Shown here one piece after another: positions 35,184 through 49,905 of a stretch of 64,000 nt of DNA. The notes under the pieces were generated by a model, which was not told the DNA's origin, made no database searches, and was given only the letters and a program-made list of their open reading frames with translations. The stretch's first letter is position 1. Each line of letters starts with the position of its first letter. The stretch is taken from the NCBI RefSeq assembly GCF_016097555.1, contig NC_054701.1, positions 3,617,688-3,681,687 of the forward strand, given 5' to 3'. Both the position numbers and the translations under genes were made by a program. The DNA is from Gigantopelta aegis. Taxonomy: Eukaryota; Mollusca; Gastropoda; Neomphalida; Peltospiridae.

Positions 35184-35300
35184 TTCCACAGATAGTGCAG
35201 CATATACCACAACCTTTAATATATTGGTCATGGGCACTGGTAGGGATGGGAAAAAAGCTAACGGGTCCACTGAGAAGGTTCAATCCTATGACCTAGCTAA
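35184..35300 (-). mobile_element. Antisense SINE fragment
   Basis: ttccacagatagtgcagcat then ataccacaacctttaatata and ggtcatgggcactggta follow the reverse complement of the SINE central domain and head. About 300 bp upstream of the DNAJC2 start. Confidence 0.6.
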
Positions 35301-35601
35301 ACTTGTATGTTGGCTTTAAGACGTCTACTGACAGAGCTAAACTTGTATGTTGACATATAGTCTCATTAGTTTATTTTTTTATTACATACATACATACACA
35401 CACAAACACACACACACAAATACACACTCACGCACTAAAATACACTAGATGTTGTTTGCAATATAATATTATGTGTTTGAAGCGCAATAAAGTTAGGAAA
35501 TCGGTAGCTAAACTCACATGGTATTTATGATAAATTCCATTTTATTTCCTAACAGTTAATCCGAGAAGGTATTATTATTGATTCCAAACAGCGATACTGT
35601 A

Positions 35602-35656
35602 ATGTTGCCTCGTGTAACAGATGAAGATGTAACTGTTGTATTTGAAAAAATAACTG
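35602..35656 (+). CDS. DNAJC2: DNAJC2 exon 1
   Basis: ATG opens 18 codons ([18 protein letters not shown]) and one base before donor ACTG|gtaagg. The overhang G plus TG of exon 2 makes Val and leads straight into [12 protein letters not shown]. The strong donor and exact phase support it. The 5' UTR start is unknown. Confidence 0.8.
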
Positions 35657-38600
35657 GTAAGGTTACATCATTTATTCGTATAAGGTAACTATTCCCGGTG
35701 TTGTATTTTCGTCAGTACTCTAATCTCGATATTTGTCAGTTTATCACACTCACAGTTTACGCACACGCATGCATTCAAACACACAACCCCTGAAATTAAG
35801 AAAATTACCACGGCAAAAAATTTGCCTTGGAAAAATAGTGCCCACGACATTTTATACGGCAATTTTTCCGTTAATATGTTTGCAACTCTGGATTGTAAGG
35901 AAATTTTAATGATAAATTTGTTATTTGTGTTGTTTGCCAATAAGCTGGTAAGATTAATTTATACCAGTCACGGTATTTGTTGACGGAAAAATATCCGCCG
36001 GGTCCCCCCTTCCCCTAACCCTAACCCTAACCTTAACTCCCAACCCTAACCCCAACCCTAGCCCCAACCCCAACCATAACCCCAACCCCAACCCCAACCC
36101 TAACCCCAACCCCAACCCCAACCCCAACCCTAACCCTCAACCCTCAAAATAATAATGGAGGGGACCGGGTGGATATTATACCCCTCAACCCTCAACCCTA
36201 ACTAAAAATAATAATGGAGGGGACCGGGCGGATATTATACCGTTTGGTTATCATATTTTTGTGTGTTGGTAGACTTTGAGAAAAGACATACTCCTTATTT
36301 TGTTTTTATTGCTTACATAAAATATAACTTTTATTGTGTCTATCAAACATACAAATGGATACAGATATTGGACAAAATAGAGGCTGTTAAAAATACTGTT
36401 ATATTACGTTATGGTAACTGTCGTAAATGTTTCGTCAATTGCTTTTTCGTACACAATGCGGCTTGTTTTCTTTGATGTCCAGTGTGCAGACTGATCGTTG
36501 TTTTTTTGTGTGGAAAAAAGTGCATTTGGAAATAGCGGAGATAGGTGCTGGAAAATAAAGAGGGGCGCTCAAAAATAAAGGAGTGCGGGGAACATGAAAG
36601 GAGGGCGGCAAAATGGAATAACGGGGTGGGGCGCCCCGCTTAAATGGAGCAGCGAGAACACTGTATATGATGTGCCAGTTCAATCTTTTATCTTTTAAAT
36701 TTAATTATATTACATCAAAGTGTCAGAATATATTTAATTCGATATAGAATTTGGAAAAATATCCGCCCAGTCTCCCCCTCCCCTAACCCTAACCCTAAGC
36801 CTCGCCCTAACCCTAACTAAAAGGAGGGGGGAGATCGGGAGCATATTATACCCTCCTTTGAAATCCAAGTAAGCCACTCGGCACCCAGCGTTAAAAATTA
36901 ACATAAAAATCAGCAGGGCCAGTTGAAGAAAAATCGTACTGGCCCTTCTCAAATTCAACTAGCCCTCCAAGTATCACACTGAAATTCATATAATTCATAT
37001 AAAAACATGTTATTAAGTTTTAAACCCATACCAACTCAAATAAAAGAAAAATTTAAAAAGAAATCAAGTATAAATAAAAAGGCTACTTTACAGAGTACCA
37101 TTAAATTATAAATATTAAATCTAATTTTTATACAGGGTGAAGGCAAAATGCTAGAAATAGAACAGCCAAGGTATGCTGCTTGACTTGCATTGTCTCTTAA
37201 GTAAAAGATAACGCAGTACAAAGATACTAAAGGTAGAACTGCGCGTGCTTTAATAAACTAGTCTGAGAATGTCAGTCCTTGTGGCGATGCAAGAGGGATG
37301 GAATAAACTTTGTGGCGATGCAAGAAGGGTGACATCCCCCAGTAAATGATTTCTTCGAGAGTGGCTTTTCTCTTATAGATAAGGCACTAGATAGAGATCC
37401 ATAGAATCAGCCATTATTTTTCCAAATGCCCATTCGATTCTGCATTGTGTAGAGATATGGCCCTTGTCATGTATTACGCTTTTCTCGTTCAGATTACCTT
37501 GGATGTTCCATCAATTGCCTTAAAACCTGTGTCAGAACAAAAAAGAGTTAACATATATATATGCAGTTTGATGGTAATTTGTAAATAATTTTTGTTTTAA
37601 TTTACACTGAACTTTTACCCCAATAAAATGTTATTTGAGATGGTATGGGTTTAAAATGTAACAAATTAATATATGTTTTATATCAATGTTATCTTTATTC
37701 ATTATTTTGGCACTGTAAAAATATAGAAAATGTTCTGTCTTCTGCTGCCAGATCTGTAATGTTTTGTCACATTCGATTCAGTTTTAACGTGTTTCTTTTT
37801 CAACTGGTACCATACTCGCGAGACCCTAAAATCGGACTTGGGTGGTTCAAATGTATTTAAAAACATAAACTGATTTTCATTTTCATTTTTGATATATGAT
37901 ACTTTTACAGGGCACAATATTTCACAAAAACTGTTGTTCTGTTCGCAATGAAAGTGTAAGTCAGTTTATGTTTTTAAATACATTTGAACCACCAATGTAG
38001 CACAGAACTGTAGTACAAATTTTTTAGGATTAGGTAGGCCTAACACATAGGTTATGAGAACTATATTCACGTGAACTGACTTACGGTTACATATAATTTT
38101 AAAACATTGTCCCCTGCTTTAAATTTTAGAATGTAATTATGTAATTGTTCACCACGTACCCAATTGGCAGTTCTCGTGATTTTAAAGTTGCGTAACCAAC
38201 ACGCGAACTGAACAACGGTTCTCGTGAAAAATTGTGCCCTGTAAAATAAAGCCTCGTTAAAAAAACCCCAGCTGATTGTGGAATTATGCTATAAAAATTT
38301 AAATACGATTCATATTTGGTTTGGTTAGCAACATGTTAAATGGTGTAGAAGGATAAACCTGCGTATTTATTTAATTTCAGTGCCGTTAGCGCTACAAGTT
38401 GAACCTGTTGGACGATGGTTTGAGGCATACAGTCAGCGTCTTCACAGCAAACATTCTGTTTCTCAGCATTCTTTGTCGAGCTCGAGCTCGGATGAAAGTG
38501 ACGATGATCAGTTGTTTGATAACGAAGACACAAGTGAAGCGCTGCTACTAGGACTTGATCCTAAGGAGTGGAAGGTGTTTACAAGTTTACTCAGTATTTT

Positions 38601-40873
38601 CACAAATACATTCAGGGCTAGCTCTGAGTGACAAAAATTTTCGCCAAATTATCTTTAAAAAAAAAATGCTAAGCCTCTGGCTATTTTCCAACAAAATATT
38701 AATTATAACACTTTTTTTTTCCCATCAAATTACAATGAAATTTGCTAAATGTTATTAAAATTTGCAATTGACAAATTTGTCGAGTGGCAGAGCTAGCCTG
38801 GATACATTTATTACAGTAACATGATTTCTCATATATTTTGTCAAATACCTTTATTACAGTAACATGATTTCTCATATATTTTGTCAAATACCTTTATTAC
38901 AGTAACATGATTTCTCATATATTTTGTCAAATACCTTTATTACAGTAACATGATTTCTCATATATTTTGTCAAATACCTTTATTACAGTAACATGATTTC
39001 TCATATATTTTGTCACATACATTTATTACAGTAACATGATTTCTCATATATTTTGTCAAATACATTTATTACAGTAACATGATTTCTCATATATTTTGTC
39101 AAATACATTTATTACAGTAACATGATTTCTCATATATTTTGTCAAATACATTTATTACAGTAACATGATTTCTCATATATTTTGTCAAATACCTTTATTA
39201 CAGTAACATGATTTCTCATATTTTGTCACATACATTTATTACAGTAACATGATTTCTCATATTTTGTCACATACATTTATTACAGTAACATGATTTCTCA
39301 TATATTTTGTCAAATACCTTTATTACAGTAACATGATTTCTCATATTTTGTCACATACATTTATTACAATAACATGATTTCTCATATATTTTGTCAAATA
39401 CCTTTATTACAGTAACATGATTTCTCATATTTTGTCACATACATTTATTACAATAACATGATTTCTCATATTTTGTCAAATACCTTTATTACAGTAACAT
39501 GATTTCTCATATTTTGTCACATACATTTATTACAATAACATGATTTCTCATATATTTTGTCAAATAAATTTATTACAGTAACATGTATATTCTTTATTTG
39601 GCTTCCAAGAACACTATCCAGTTGTGTGATTTAATTAATGGTAAAGTTTGTACATGTTGGTTAGTTATTAGTAAATATTTAGTAAGTTAATTTTCATTGT
39701 TTATGTGGATAGTTGGTGAGTCACCAGAGGACTAGCCGATTGCTAATTGTTAATACTTTTGTAGTTTGGATGTAGAACTTTGCAGAAAATTCGCTTAGCT
39801 TACTGTTACTACTTTTTAAGTTTTAATTTTCTGAATATTGGCTAAAGCATATTCACTGACTTTTTAAACTGATATTTGCTTAATTTCTGTATTTTTTTCT
39901 TTGCATTTGCTGTACATACATATGTGTACATTATTCAGTTTGCCAGTGCCATAACTGTTTTGTGAATTTTGTTTTCAGTATTTCTTAATTTAGACAGACT
40001 TATCTTTTATTTTGTAGCAACAAGATCACTATGCAGTGCTAGGATTGAAAAGGTTGCGCTACAAGGCAACAGAAGATCAAATTAAACGTGCTTGTAAGTC
40101 ATTCTTACTGGTACCCGGAGAAGCTAGGTTATATTTGTAAGGTGAAGTCACTTCTCCCTGTTAAGTTTAAGAGAAAGAACTTTTCAACAGGAGAGAGAGA
40201 TGATTTATCCTTAAAAAGAAACGCCCCTCCCAAAATAGTTAAATATTAAAAAACCCTCAAGTAAAGAACTTATTTTAACCCAATATTATTTTGGAAAATT
40301 TACTATTTTGACATTTATTTGTATGTTTAGCATACAGATTTTTTCAATGTAAGAAAGTCTTCCAAAAACTATCTCTGACAAATAACATGTAAGCCCTGAA
40401 TACACACTGGCATCAGAAGTGGTGTTAGGGGGGCACCAAGTTTGGTAATTATTCTTATTTATTCAATGTGATTATGTTATGCATCTACTTACAGACAAGA
40501 AAAAGGTTTTACGGCACCACCCTGACAAGAGAAAAGCTCGGGGACTCAAAGTGAAAGATGGCGAAGATGACTATTTCACATGCATTACACGAGGTATACT
40601 CACATCAGCTGTTAACAGTGTTCATTGTGTTGTATGCGTATTGTATCACTACAAGGTTTAATCATATCTATTTTCTACTTTGCTTCAAATGTGCATTCTG
40701 TTTGCCATGTTGAACTGTAAAATGCAGTATCATAATGTAAATAATCATGAAACAAATTCCTGGTATATTTTTAAAACTAAATGTGACCACTGCAGTTGCT
40801 CTGTTTTAATTTTTTTGTGAAAGGTGGTTATTTGTGAATCTGTTGTGAACATTTATGTATATGTATATGTATG

Positions 40874-40906
<33 letters not shown>

Positions 40907-43900
40907 ATATACACACACACACACATTTTTTTTTGGCAAAACAAAACGACCACTCAGTAAAGTTATTCATTAATCCAGATATTCAGCTTTCAGAACCGGA
41001 CGGTCCTAATTTTGAACCGAATGTAAAAAGTAAAGGCAAATTGCTTCGTTTGACCATAAAAGTAACCCGCCAATTAACGCTTAAGGAATCGACAGAGATA
41101 AAATGCTGCACAGGGTTTCACACCGCAGTTTATTTAACCATTCACCTGTGTTTATTTAGTGTTAGTCGGATAGAGCACAAGTGTTTTTTTGTTTTTTTTA
41201 AATATAATTTCTTTGATCTATGACCAGACTGGCTGTTTTATTTTATGGAAAAAAAAAAAGAAGACTATTTTATTTTTAAAAGTGGGTAACTCTTGATCAT
41301 ACCCTACGGTACTCCATGACCTCGTTTTGTAACTACCCTCCTAACTTACCTGTATGATTTATTACTGAATACTGTTCATAATTGATTTGGTGTCCAACTC
41401 AAGAGTATTGCCAGTCACCCCAAATAAAGACAAAGGAAAGGTCTTTATATGTTATTGCTATCAAAACACTGGCTTGCGACTCTTTCATAAGTGGAACAAT
41501 GCTCACTCAGTTTGACGCCGTGGAAATGAACTCAACCACGTGGCCTAGATTTACAACATTAACTGGTATGACAAAACACGACTAATAAAATTTAAAACTT
41601 GTTGTCGCTAGTAATCAAACATTTAGTATCAACAATGCAACATGTCTTAAACAGTATTTCATTTTATTTAATCACATTTTCTAACTTTTAAGACAAGCAC
41701 CTGGCAGTACCCTACTCAATCCATTGCATTATGGTATAAGAAATGGGTTCCCATAACTTGTTTTCATGGAACCTAAAAACAGCTTCCGATGGGTTCCCAT
41801 GATCTCAGGGCACGGAACCTAAAAACAGCTTCCGATGGGTTCCCATGATCTCAGGGCACGGAACCTAAAAACAGCTTCCGATGGGTTCCCATGATCTCAG
41901 GGCACCGAAACTAAAAACAGCTTCCGATGGGTTCCCATGATCTCAGGGCACGGAACCCAAAAACAGCTTCCGATGGGTTCCCATGATCTCAGGGCACGGA
42001 ACCCAAAAACAGCTTCCGATGGGTTCCCATGATCTCAGGGCACGGAACCCAAAAACAGCTTCCGATGGGTTCCCATGATCTCAGGGGACGGAACCCAAAA
42101 ACAGCTTCCGATGGGTTCCCATGATCTCAGGGGACGGAACCCAAAAACAGCTTCCGATGGGTTCCCATGATCTCAGGGGACGGAACCCAAAAACAGCTTC
42201 CGATGGGTTCCCATGATCTCAGGGCACGGAACCCAAAAACAGCTTCCGATGGGTTCCCATGATCTCAGGGCACGGAACCCAAAAACAGCTTCCGATGGGT
42301 TCCCATGATCTCAGGGGACGGAACCCAAAAACAGCTTCCGATGGGTTCCCATGATCTCAGGGCACGGAACCCAAAAAGTGTTTCCCATGAAATTTGAAAT
42401 CCTATGACTTGCAATATTCATATGAGTGATTTCTGTGATTGAATGTACAGTTTGTGGTGAAGAAATAAAGCGTTTGCTTTGACTAGAATCTGACGTTGAT
42501 ACCTGCTGGTTCTTTCGTTTCTGTTGTTTCTTTTTCAATAAAACACAACACAAATGTGAGTCAAAGTAATGAATGAACAGGGTTCACCATGGGTCAAAAA
42601 TGTCTTTAGCCAAAACATTTGCCAAATGATATTTTTATCAGCCATAATGAAATTGTTTTAGCCAAAATTGTTTTGCTCAATACTGTATTGAGTTTTCATA
42701 TATGAATAGTTTTATAAAAATGTGTCTTTTTCAGCTAATTATGTATAAACTGGATTAAATTTGAATGACAAAACTGTATACTTGGATATCATTTTTTAAC
42801 TCAACTTTGGCTATATGTGTAAATGTGATTTTGTTACAGCGTATGAAATCCTAGGAAATCCTCAGAAACGAAGATCCTACGACAGCGTAGACCCTGAATT
42901 TGACGACGATGTTCCACCAGTGAATCAGTATTCAAAAGACCATTACTTTGAGGTCTTTCGTCCAGTGTTTGAGAGAAATGCAAGGTAATCTCAGACTCTT
43001 TGAAATAATTAATACTTAACTTCTACCATTTGGCACTTTTACAGAATTTCATACATTTTAGCATATTGTGAATGTTTTAAAAGTTGTTATTATTTATTTT
43101 GTTTTTGACTACAGGTGGTCTAACAGTAAAAAGAGAGTGCCTCCCGTTGGTGATGAGAATTCATCATTTGAGGATCTTAATGACTTCTTTGCATTTTGGT
43201 GAGTGTAACACACACATGATACTTCTTTAAAAATGTCACTTTTTACATATATAGAGGATACTCCCCAAGTGTCTTGTCATATCACAATTTATTAGCACCA
43301 GTTGATAAAAGTATGAAGTCTGAGGCTTGCCAAAGATTTTTATACTTTATCAACAAGTGCTGATAAATTATGTTATCACAAGACACAAGTGGGGTATTCT
43401 TTTTCTCATCCACTATCATTCTTTTCATTTGTGACATATGTAAACAATGTCAGTAATGTAGGTTGCATGTCACTATATTTGGCAGCGTTAGATTCGTTAA
43501 CTAGCAGAACAACAGTGGCGTGATGTCACTAATGATAGGTTTAGCACTGAAACATACACAGTGACATAAAAAAGAGAATATCACAGGAGATATTGCCAAT
43601 TATAGTGCCAGCGATATCTCCTTTAAAGGATGATAAATAGATTTTTAAGAAATACGACCAGTGATTAATTCTACTAACAATTTGACAACAGTGATAGTCT
43701 GTTGTACACATGGTGACTTAGTATATAGATAATAGCTAGTTAATATCACACAATATTAGCTGTGAACAGGATAAAGCCAACATCCATCAAACATTAAGTG
43801 TGGAAAACTATTGTTTCTGTTATTTTACCTACATTGTACGATGACTTAGAAAGAATGAATGAATGTTTAACGACACTTTAACATAACAATATATCGGCTT

Positions 43901-46900
43901 TTGGGTGTCACACAATGGTAAATAACTTAGAAATCAAATGAACGATTTTGTAATGTATCATTATGACGTCACATCACGTCTAAAGTCATAATCTGCTAGT
44001 ATATGTTTATGCTTTAATCGATCATCATTATCGGCTGATAAGACACAGTGGTTGCAGGATGAAAAAAGGATTAGCATCTTAATCATTATATTGATTTATT
44101 GAATAATTATAAACAGTTAAATCTTTAACTTTGGCTTGTTAATTTTTTAAAACTATTTGCAGGTATGACTTTGATTCATGGCGAGAGTATTCTTATTTAG
44201 ATGAGGAAGAAAAAGAGAAGGGAGAAAAGTAAGTAAATTGATCAGTTACTAATTAACATTCTTGTTGTAATAATTAGCAGTAAAATATTAAAGGGACACA
44301 CCCTAGTTACGGCTAGTTGTTAACCATTACGGCATTGTTTTTCGCTATTAAACCCATTTTTTCACAAATAAAATTGCACTTTACTTACCGTTTATTAATT
44401 ATTTAGAATATACATTTCCATTCACCTGAAGTGTTTTTTGGTAATACTGGTAATCCTGGTTTTTGTAATACCACAAAATGCATTTTTCTTATTTCTTAAA
44501 AACGCACGCATGTTTGAGAAAAAAACGTTTAGCAGACAAGGTCTAATCTATTTTTAGACGGGATATTTCCATTTCAATGTCACAGACGTTGGTATACCAC
44601 GTGACCGTTATCATTTTGGTTCGGTTTGTTTTCTCGTGCACGGTTCGCGCAATCAACATCCGATTTGTTGTTGTTCATTTGTGAGATTTTTCTTCACAGT
44701 TCGTGAAAATTTTCAGTAACAATAAAGTTCAGACAAGTAAGTGTCTCAATACAAAACGTTACAAACCCTTAAAACCAATAATTTTGCTACGTCTTACAAT
44801 ATCTGGAGAGGGGATACAACCAGGACAGAATAGTTAGAACATGTCCAGGAGAGGTGAAAAGAACGCACCCCAAGTCTGTGCGCACTCTGTGAAATTTGTC
44901 GTGACGTAAGCATTGTTGTGCTTCGAGTGACATCTACCGGTGACATCAGAATACTAACTTTCAAAATTATTTCAAGCAATTGGGACATGGGGATTCCCAT
45001 GGTATTTATCGATATAAAACCTGCTTTTTCACTCCATTTGATAAAAACGTGATCTAAGTGTGTTACAGGTTTGTAGATTAACCAAATTATAATTTATTTT
45101 CGCTGGATGGAACTAGGGTGTGTGGCTTTAATAATGCTCTGCACTAAAACATGTATTTTGTTTGTGTGACTGTTTATGTGTGTGTAATGGATAATTGAAT
45201 GTATTGTGGTACCTCAGTGAAAATCATTAGTACAAATGAGAAATTGATATATTTGTCAATAAATTGTTAGCTATGTACAGTCGGCATTGTTACATTTAAC
45301 CATCAATCTGACAGAAATTTTACAAAAACTAACTATAATCTCATGCATAATAAAGGAATTCACCGTCTGACACTGACGTGCTAATTAAGAACAACGTTTT
45401 TCATATGATGTTTGATGATGTGTTATTTATTTAGATATGTTACAGTAATACAGTCAGTGTGGTTGTCACTTGATTAACACAGGGGCTATGACTTGTTACA
45501 GAATCGTTAAAACAGCAAACACAATGACCACGACAACAACAGAATGACCATGGGATAATTTATTTGATTAACACAGGGGTATGACTTGTGACAGAATCGT
45601 TAAAACACAAACACAAACACAATGACCACGACAACACCAGAATGACCATGGGATAAATTATTTGATTAACACAGGGGCTATGACTTGTGACAGAATTGTT
45701 AAAACAGCAAACACAATGACCATAACAGCAACAGAATGACCATTGGATAATTTATTTGATTAATACAGGGGCTATGACTTGTGACAGAATCGTTAAAACA
45801 CAAACACAAACACTATGACCACGACAACAACAGAATGACCATGGGATAAATTATTTGATTAACACAGGAACTATGACTTGTGACAGAATTGTTAAGACAG
45901 CAAACACAATGACCATGACAGCAACAGAATGACCATGGGATAATTTATCTTTTGGTGCTATCAGTTTCTGCTTTGTTGTAATGCATGACAAATAAATATA
46001 GTTTCAAGGAAGAAAGGAAGGAATCGGTACATTTTATTTACAGTTATATGGCATGTGACATGGTTATGGACCACACAGATATTGAGAGGAGAAACTGGCT
46101 GCCACCATGCAGTGAGCTACTTTTTCAAATAAGTAGCAAAGGATCTTTTATGTGCAGCATCCCACATACAGGATAGTACATACCACAGTGTTTGTTACAC
46201 CAGTTGTGGAGCACTGGGTGGAATGAGAATATGGTTTTGTACAATTTACTTAGTCGTAAAACGATCGATTTATTATTTCAGTCGTGATGAACGCAGATGG
46301 ATTGAGAAACAAAATAGAGCTGAACGTCAGAAAAGAAAGAAGTCGGAAGTTTCCAGAATACGGCAGTTAGTCGGTAATGACCCATACAGCTTGTAATGAT
46401 CTTGAGAAACCCTTCAAACTCAGACCCGCAGTAAACCTGAATTCCCTCAAATCTGGACATTCTTAGACAAGCCCTTTTTAAATGTCAGTAGAGACTCTAA
46501 ACTGGACAGCCCTTGAAAGCCAACTTTTTATTCGTGTCTGGTTTAGAGAGGTTTTACTGTATTTGAAGATTGTTACACAACTATCTGGTCGATCTGCTGC
46601 AGTGGGTGCTTTTTTTTTGTTTTTAGTATACTTGATCAGCCCCTGCAATGCTGTGGCGATTAACGCAGAGGTTTTCGTTTTCTGTGGAATTGTTTTTTGC
46701 CATGGAATATTTTTGATTTTTTTTAAAGATAAAATACATTTTGTGAACTGTAAACGGATAAAATAAATAAATATGAAAACAGTAACTGCACCATTATTAC
46801 TAGGTATTTGAATCTCAGTGTCATTGGGCATGATCAAAAATACATATAAATTACCAGCATTAACTCTGTTGACTGTTCATAGCACATGTATTGCAGGGAC

Positions 46901-49553
46901 CACTGGATTGCAGGGGGATGATAGCTTATACGTAGTTGAACCGTGGCTATGGTGCATTATGGGTGTTTTATTTTCATTAACATATTCATCACACACACCT
47001 ACAAGTCACTTGAAGTGTTATGGTCAGCCTGATGATGAGATGTCTGTAGATATACGTATATAGAGAGAGAATGTTCCAATAGTTTAATCAAAATTATATA
47101 AATATATTAATACTATTATAAATTAAATGCTAGATTTTTCATTCATTTCCTATTTCCCCCACCCCCCCAATTTTTATTTTTTTTCATTCTATATTTTCAG
47201 GACATTGGAAATCAGGCACATAAACAAAACACTTTTTTTGGCAAATAAAAAATCCAAGGGTGGTCCTTCATTCTCGGTGTGGCCAGGGATGTAAATCTAA
47301 AATTAATTTGTTTAATGATCTAATGTAGTTTGTTCATCCATTTGACATAATTTGACAGATAATGCATATGCATGTGACCCGAGAATACAGCGGTTTAAGG
47401 ACGAGGAGAAGGCGAAGAAGTTGGCCCAGAAGCAGGCGAAGCAAGATGCAGCGAGGCAGCGTGCCGAGGAGGAAGAAAGGGTTCGTCCTTCATAGGTTCC
47501 ATACAACCAAATCAACTCCTGTTGCCAATAATGTTAACATTTACTAATAAAACTGATGTAAGCAGCGTATCAACACACCTAGGAAGTACAGCAGTAAAAA
47601 GTGTGGCTCTTCACGTCTAATCTAGCTGCAAGAAAATTGGGGATCACATACCATTTAAGAGATTTAATTAATGTTTTTATCGGCAACCGTCATTTTTGAT
47701 GAAAATTGTAGTTCCATTTTTGGGGGTATGCTGCATTAGTATCAACCTCTGGTATATATTGCATAACAACTGTATAACAAATAAAAGTGTATTTATTTAT
47801 TGCCAGTGGATAATCAATGTCACATTACGATCAATCACAACTGCATGCACCTCGAACTTTGACACAGATCTTTGTTTGGTACCATGCAACCTATAACACA
47901 CTACTACGGTCAGACCTGTCTTCATTACCTCAGATTACACCTAGAATTGGAAAATAAAAATCAGTATCTCACTGAGAAATTTTCACTCATTGGTCTAACA
48001 TAAAATATTATTTAACAATTTAGTACTAATGATATTATGATTTGGCTAGCATATGAAATAATGTCACATAGCTTAAATTGTTAATTTTTTAGTAAAATTT
48101 GATTCTAATTTGTGCACATCTCAGTGAGGAGTTTTAAGAGCACTCTAGCTGTAGTTTAAAAGGGGCTGAGGTGTTAAACAAACTTCCCTTTCATATTCTG
48201 TTTCAGGTAAAACAGGAGGCGCTTGAAGAAGAAAGGAAGAAGAGAGAAAAGGAAGAGGAAGCAGCCAGGCAGCAGGTGGGGTGGGGTGGGGGGGGGGGTG
48301 AATGGGGGGCAGTATGTCTGATTTGTGTTTGGAATTACATTTCAGTACAATGTCATACTTAAAGTGAGAATAGTAGTGTTATCTTTATTGTTAAAATATT
48401 CATTTTGACTATTTTTTCAATTGACATATATTTTAATAGGATTTGAAAAAAGATACCTTCATTTTAACATTTGTTTTCTTTTGTTTTAGTAGAAATATAT
48501 TTAAAAAAAACATAAAATATGATCTTATCTGCTTATAAACAAATTTGATAGTTGATTTTAAAATGTAAAGCAAGCTGTAACGTTCATTCCTTCCTTGTAT
48601 TGCAGGCAGCGGCTTTGAAGAAAGAAAGAGATGCACAAAAGAAAGCATTTAAAAAGGAAAGAAAAACTCTTCGTGCATGTTTGAAGGTAGCCATGGTTTG
48701 AATACTTTCTACGTGAATATATATCTATCGCAGAATTTGTTCTCATATCAAAGTAGCATGCATGCATAAGTGAATGACAGTATGTAAGTTTTTTTTATCT
48801 GTATCCGTTGGCAGTTAAAAGTGTAAGAGATTGTCCGAAAGATAATGTGTGTGTTTTCTGGTTGACGGTGAATATTTTAAAAATGTATTTTGTATTTCTG
48901 TTTAGTGTGTGTTGTTTGTTTCAGGATTTCGATTACTTCAGCAGCAGTGATTCTGAAAGAGTGAGCAATATGCAAGAAGTTGAGAAATTGTCAGAAATGT
49001 TGTCTTTAACCAGGTAAACTATTGAGTGTCATTCAGTGTAATGTGTTCACACAGTGTTGTAATAAAAACAAATTGTTTGACAGTACAATCTCAAGTGCTT
49101 CAGACAGTTTTTATTGTAAACTTGTTTGATTAAAACAGAAATTAAACATCTCAACTTTGTTTGGCTTATTTATATTGCTAGCAGTTTGAGTAATGTATGT
49201 CCTTTGATATTAAACAAAACAATTGTTTTATTCCAACAGATCATTTGATAAAAAAAACCCAAAACAAACCAAATAATTTGGACAGAGATCTATTGTAATA
49301 ATCTTACGGCGGTTATTTTGTTTGTTTCAGTTTACAAGAGCTGAATGAAGGGCTGACGGGAGGTGATGCTGAAAAAGCAAAAGCAGCATTCCATCAGCAT
49401 GTACGTCATTGGTTTAGGGTTTACTTTGAATCAAATACTGTCTGTCTCTCTCTTCTAACTCTTTCTCTCTAACTCTCTTTCTCTCTCCAACACCCCTTCT
49501 ACCTCCCTCTCTCTCTCTCTCCTCTCTCTCTCTCTACCTCTCTCTCTCTCTCT

Positions 49554-49606
<53 letters not shown>

Positions 49607-49842
49607 CTCTCTCTCTCTCTACCTACCTCTCTCTCTGTCTGTCTGTCTGTCTCTACCTCTCTCTCTCTCTGTGTGTCTCTCTACCTCTCTGTGTGTGTCT
49701 CTCTCTCTCTTACTCTCTCTACCTCTCTTTCTCTCTACCTCTGTATGTCTGTCTGTCTCTCTCACTCTATGTACCTCTTGTCTGTCTCTCTCTCTGTCTC
49801 TTTGTGTGTCTCTCTCACTCCCTGTCTCTGTTTCTCTGTCTC

Positions 49843-49905
<63 letters not shown>

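Larger units (their letters stand above)
34405..35601. promoter_or_regulatory. Shared upstream region between divergent ARH-like and DNAJC2 genes
   Basis: The two predicted start codons are 1,197 bp apart on opposite strands. The interval should hold both promoters and 5' UTRs. No TATA box or other element can be assigned with confidence. It contains two decayed antisense SINE pieces, listed separately. Confidence 0.45.

Noticed and set aside
36012..36150. True chromosome end or assembly end marked by CCCTAA repeats
   Set aside because: Too short and degenerate, enclosed by inverted arms, with DNAJC2 exons on both sides.
46482..46766. 94-codon frame with hydrophobic segments in DNAJC2 intron 8
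   Set aside because: No splice or codon support; T-rich intron composition explains the hydrophobic residues.
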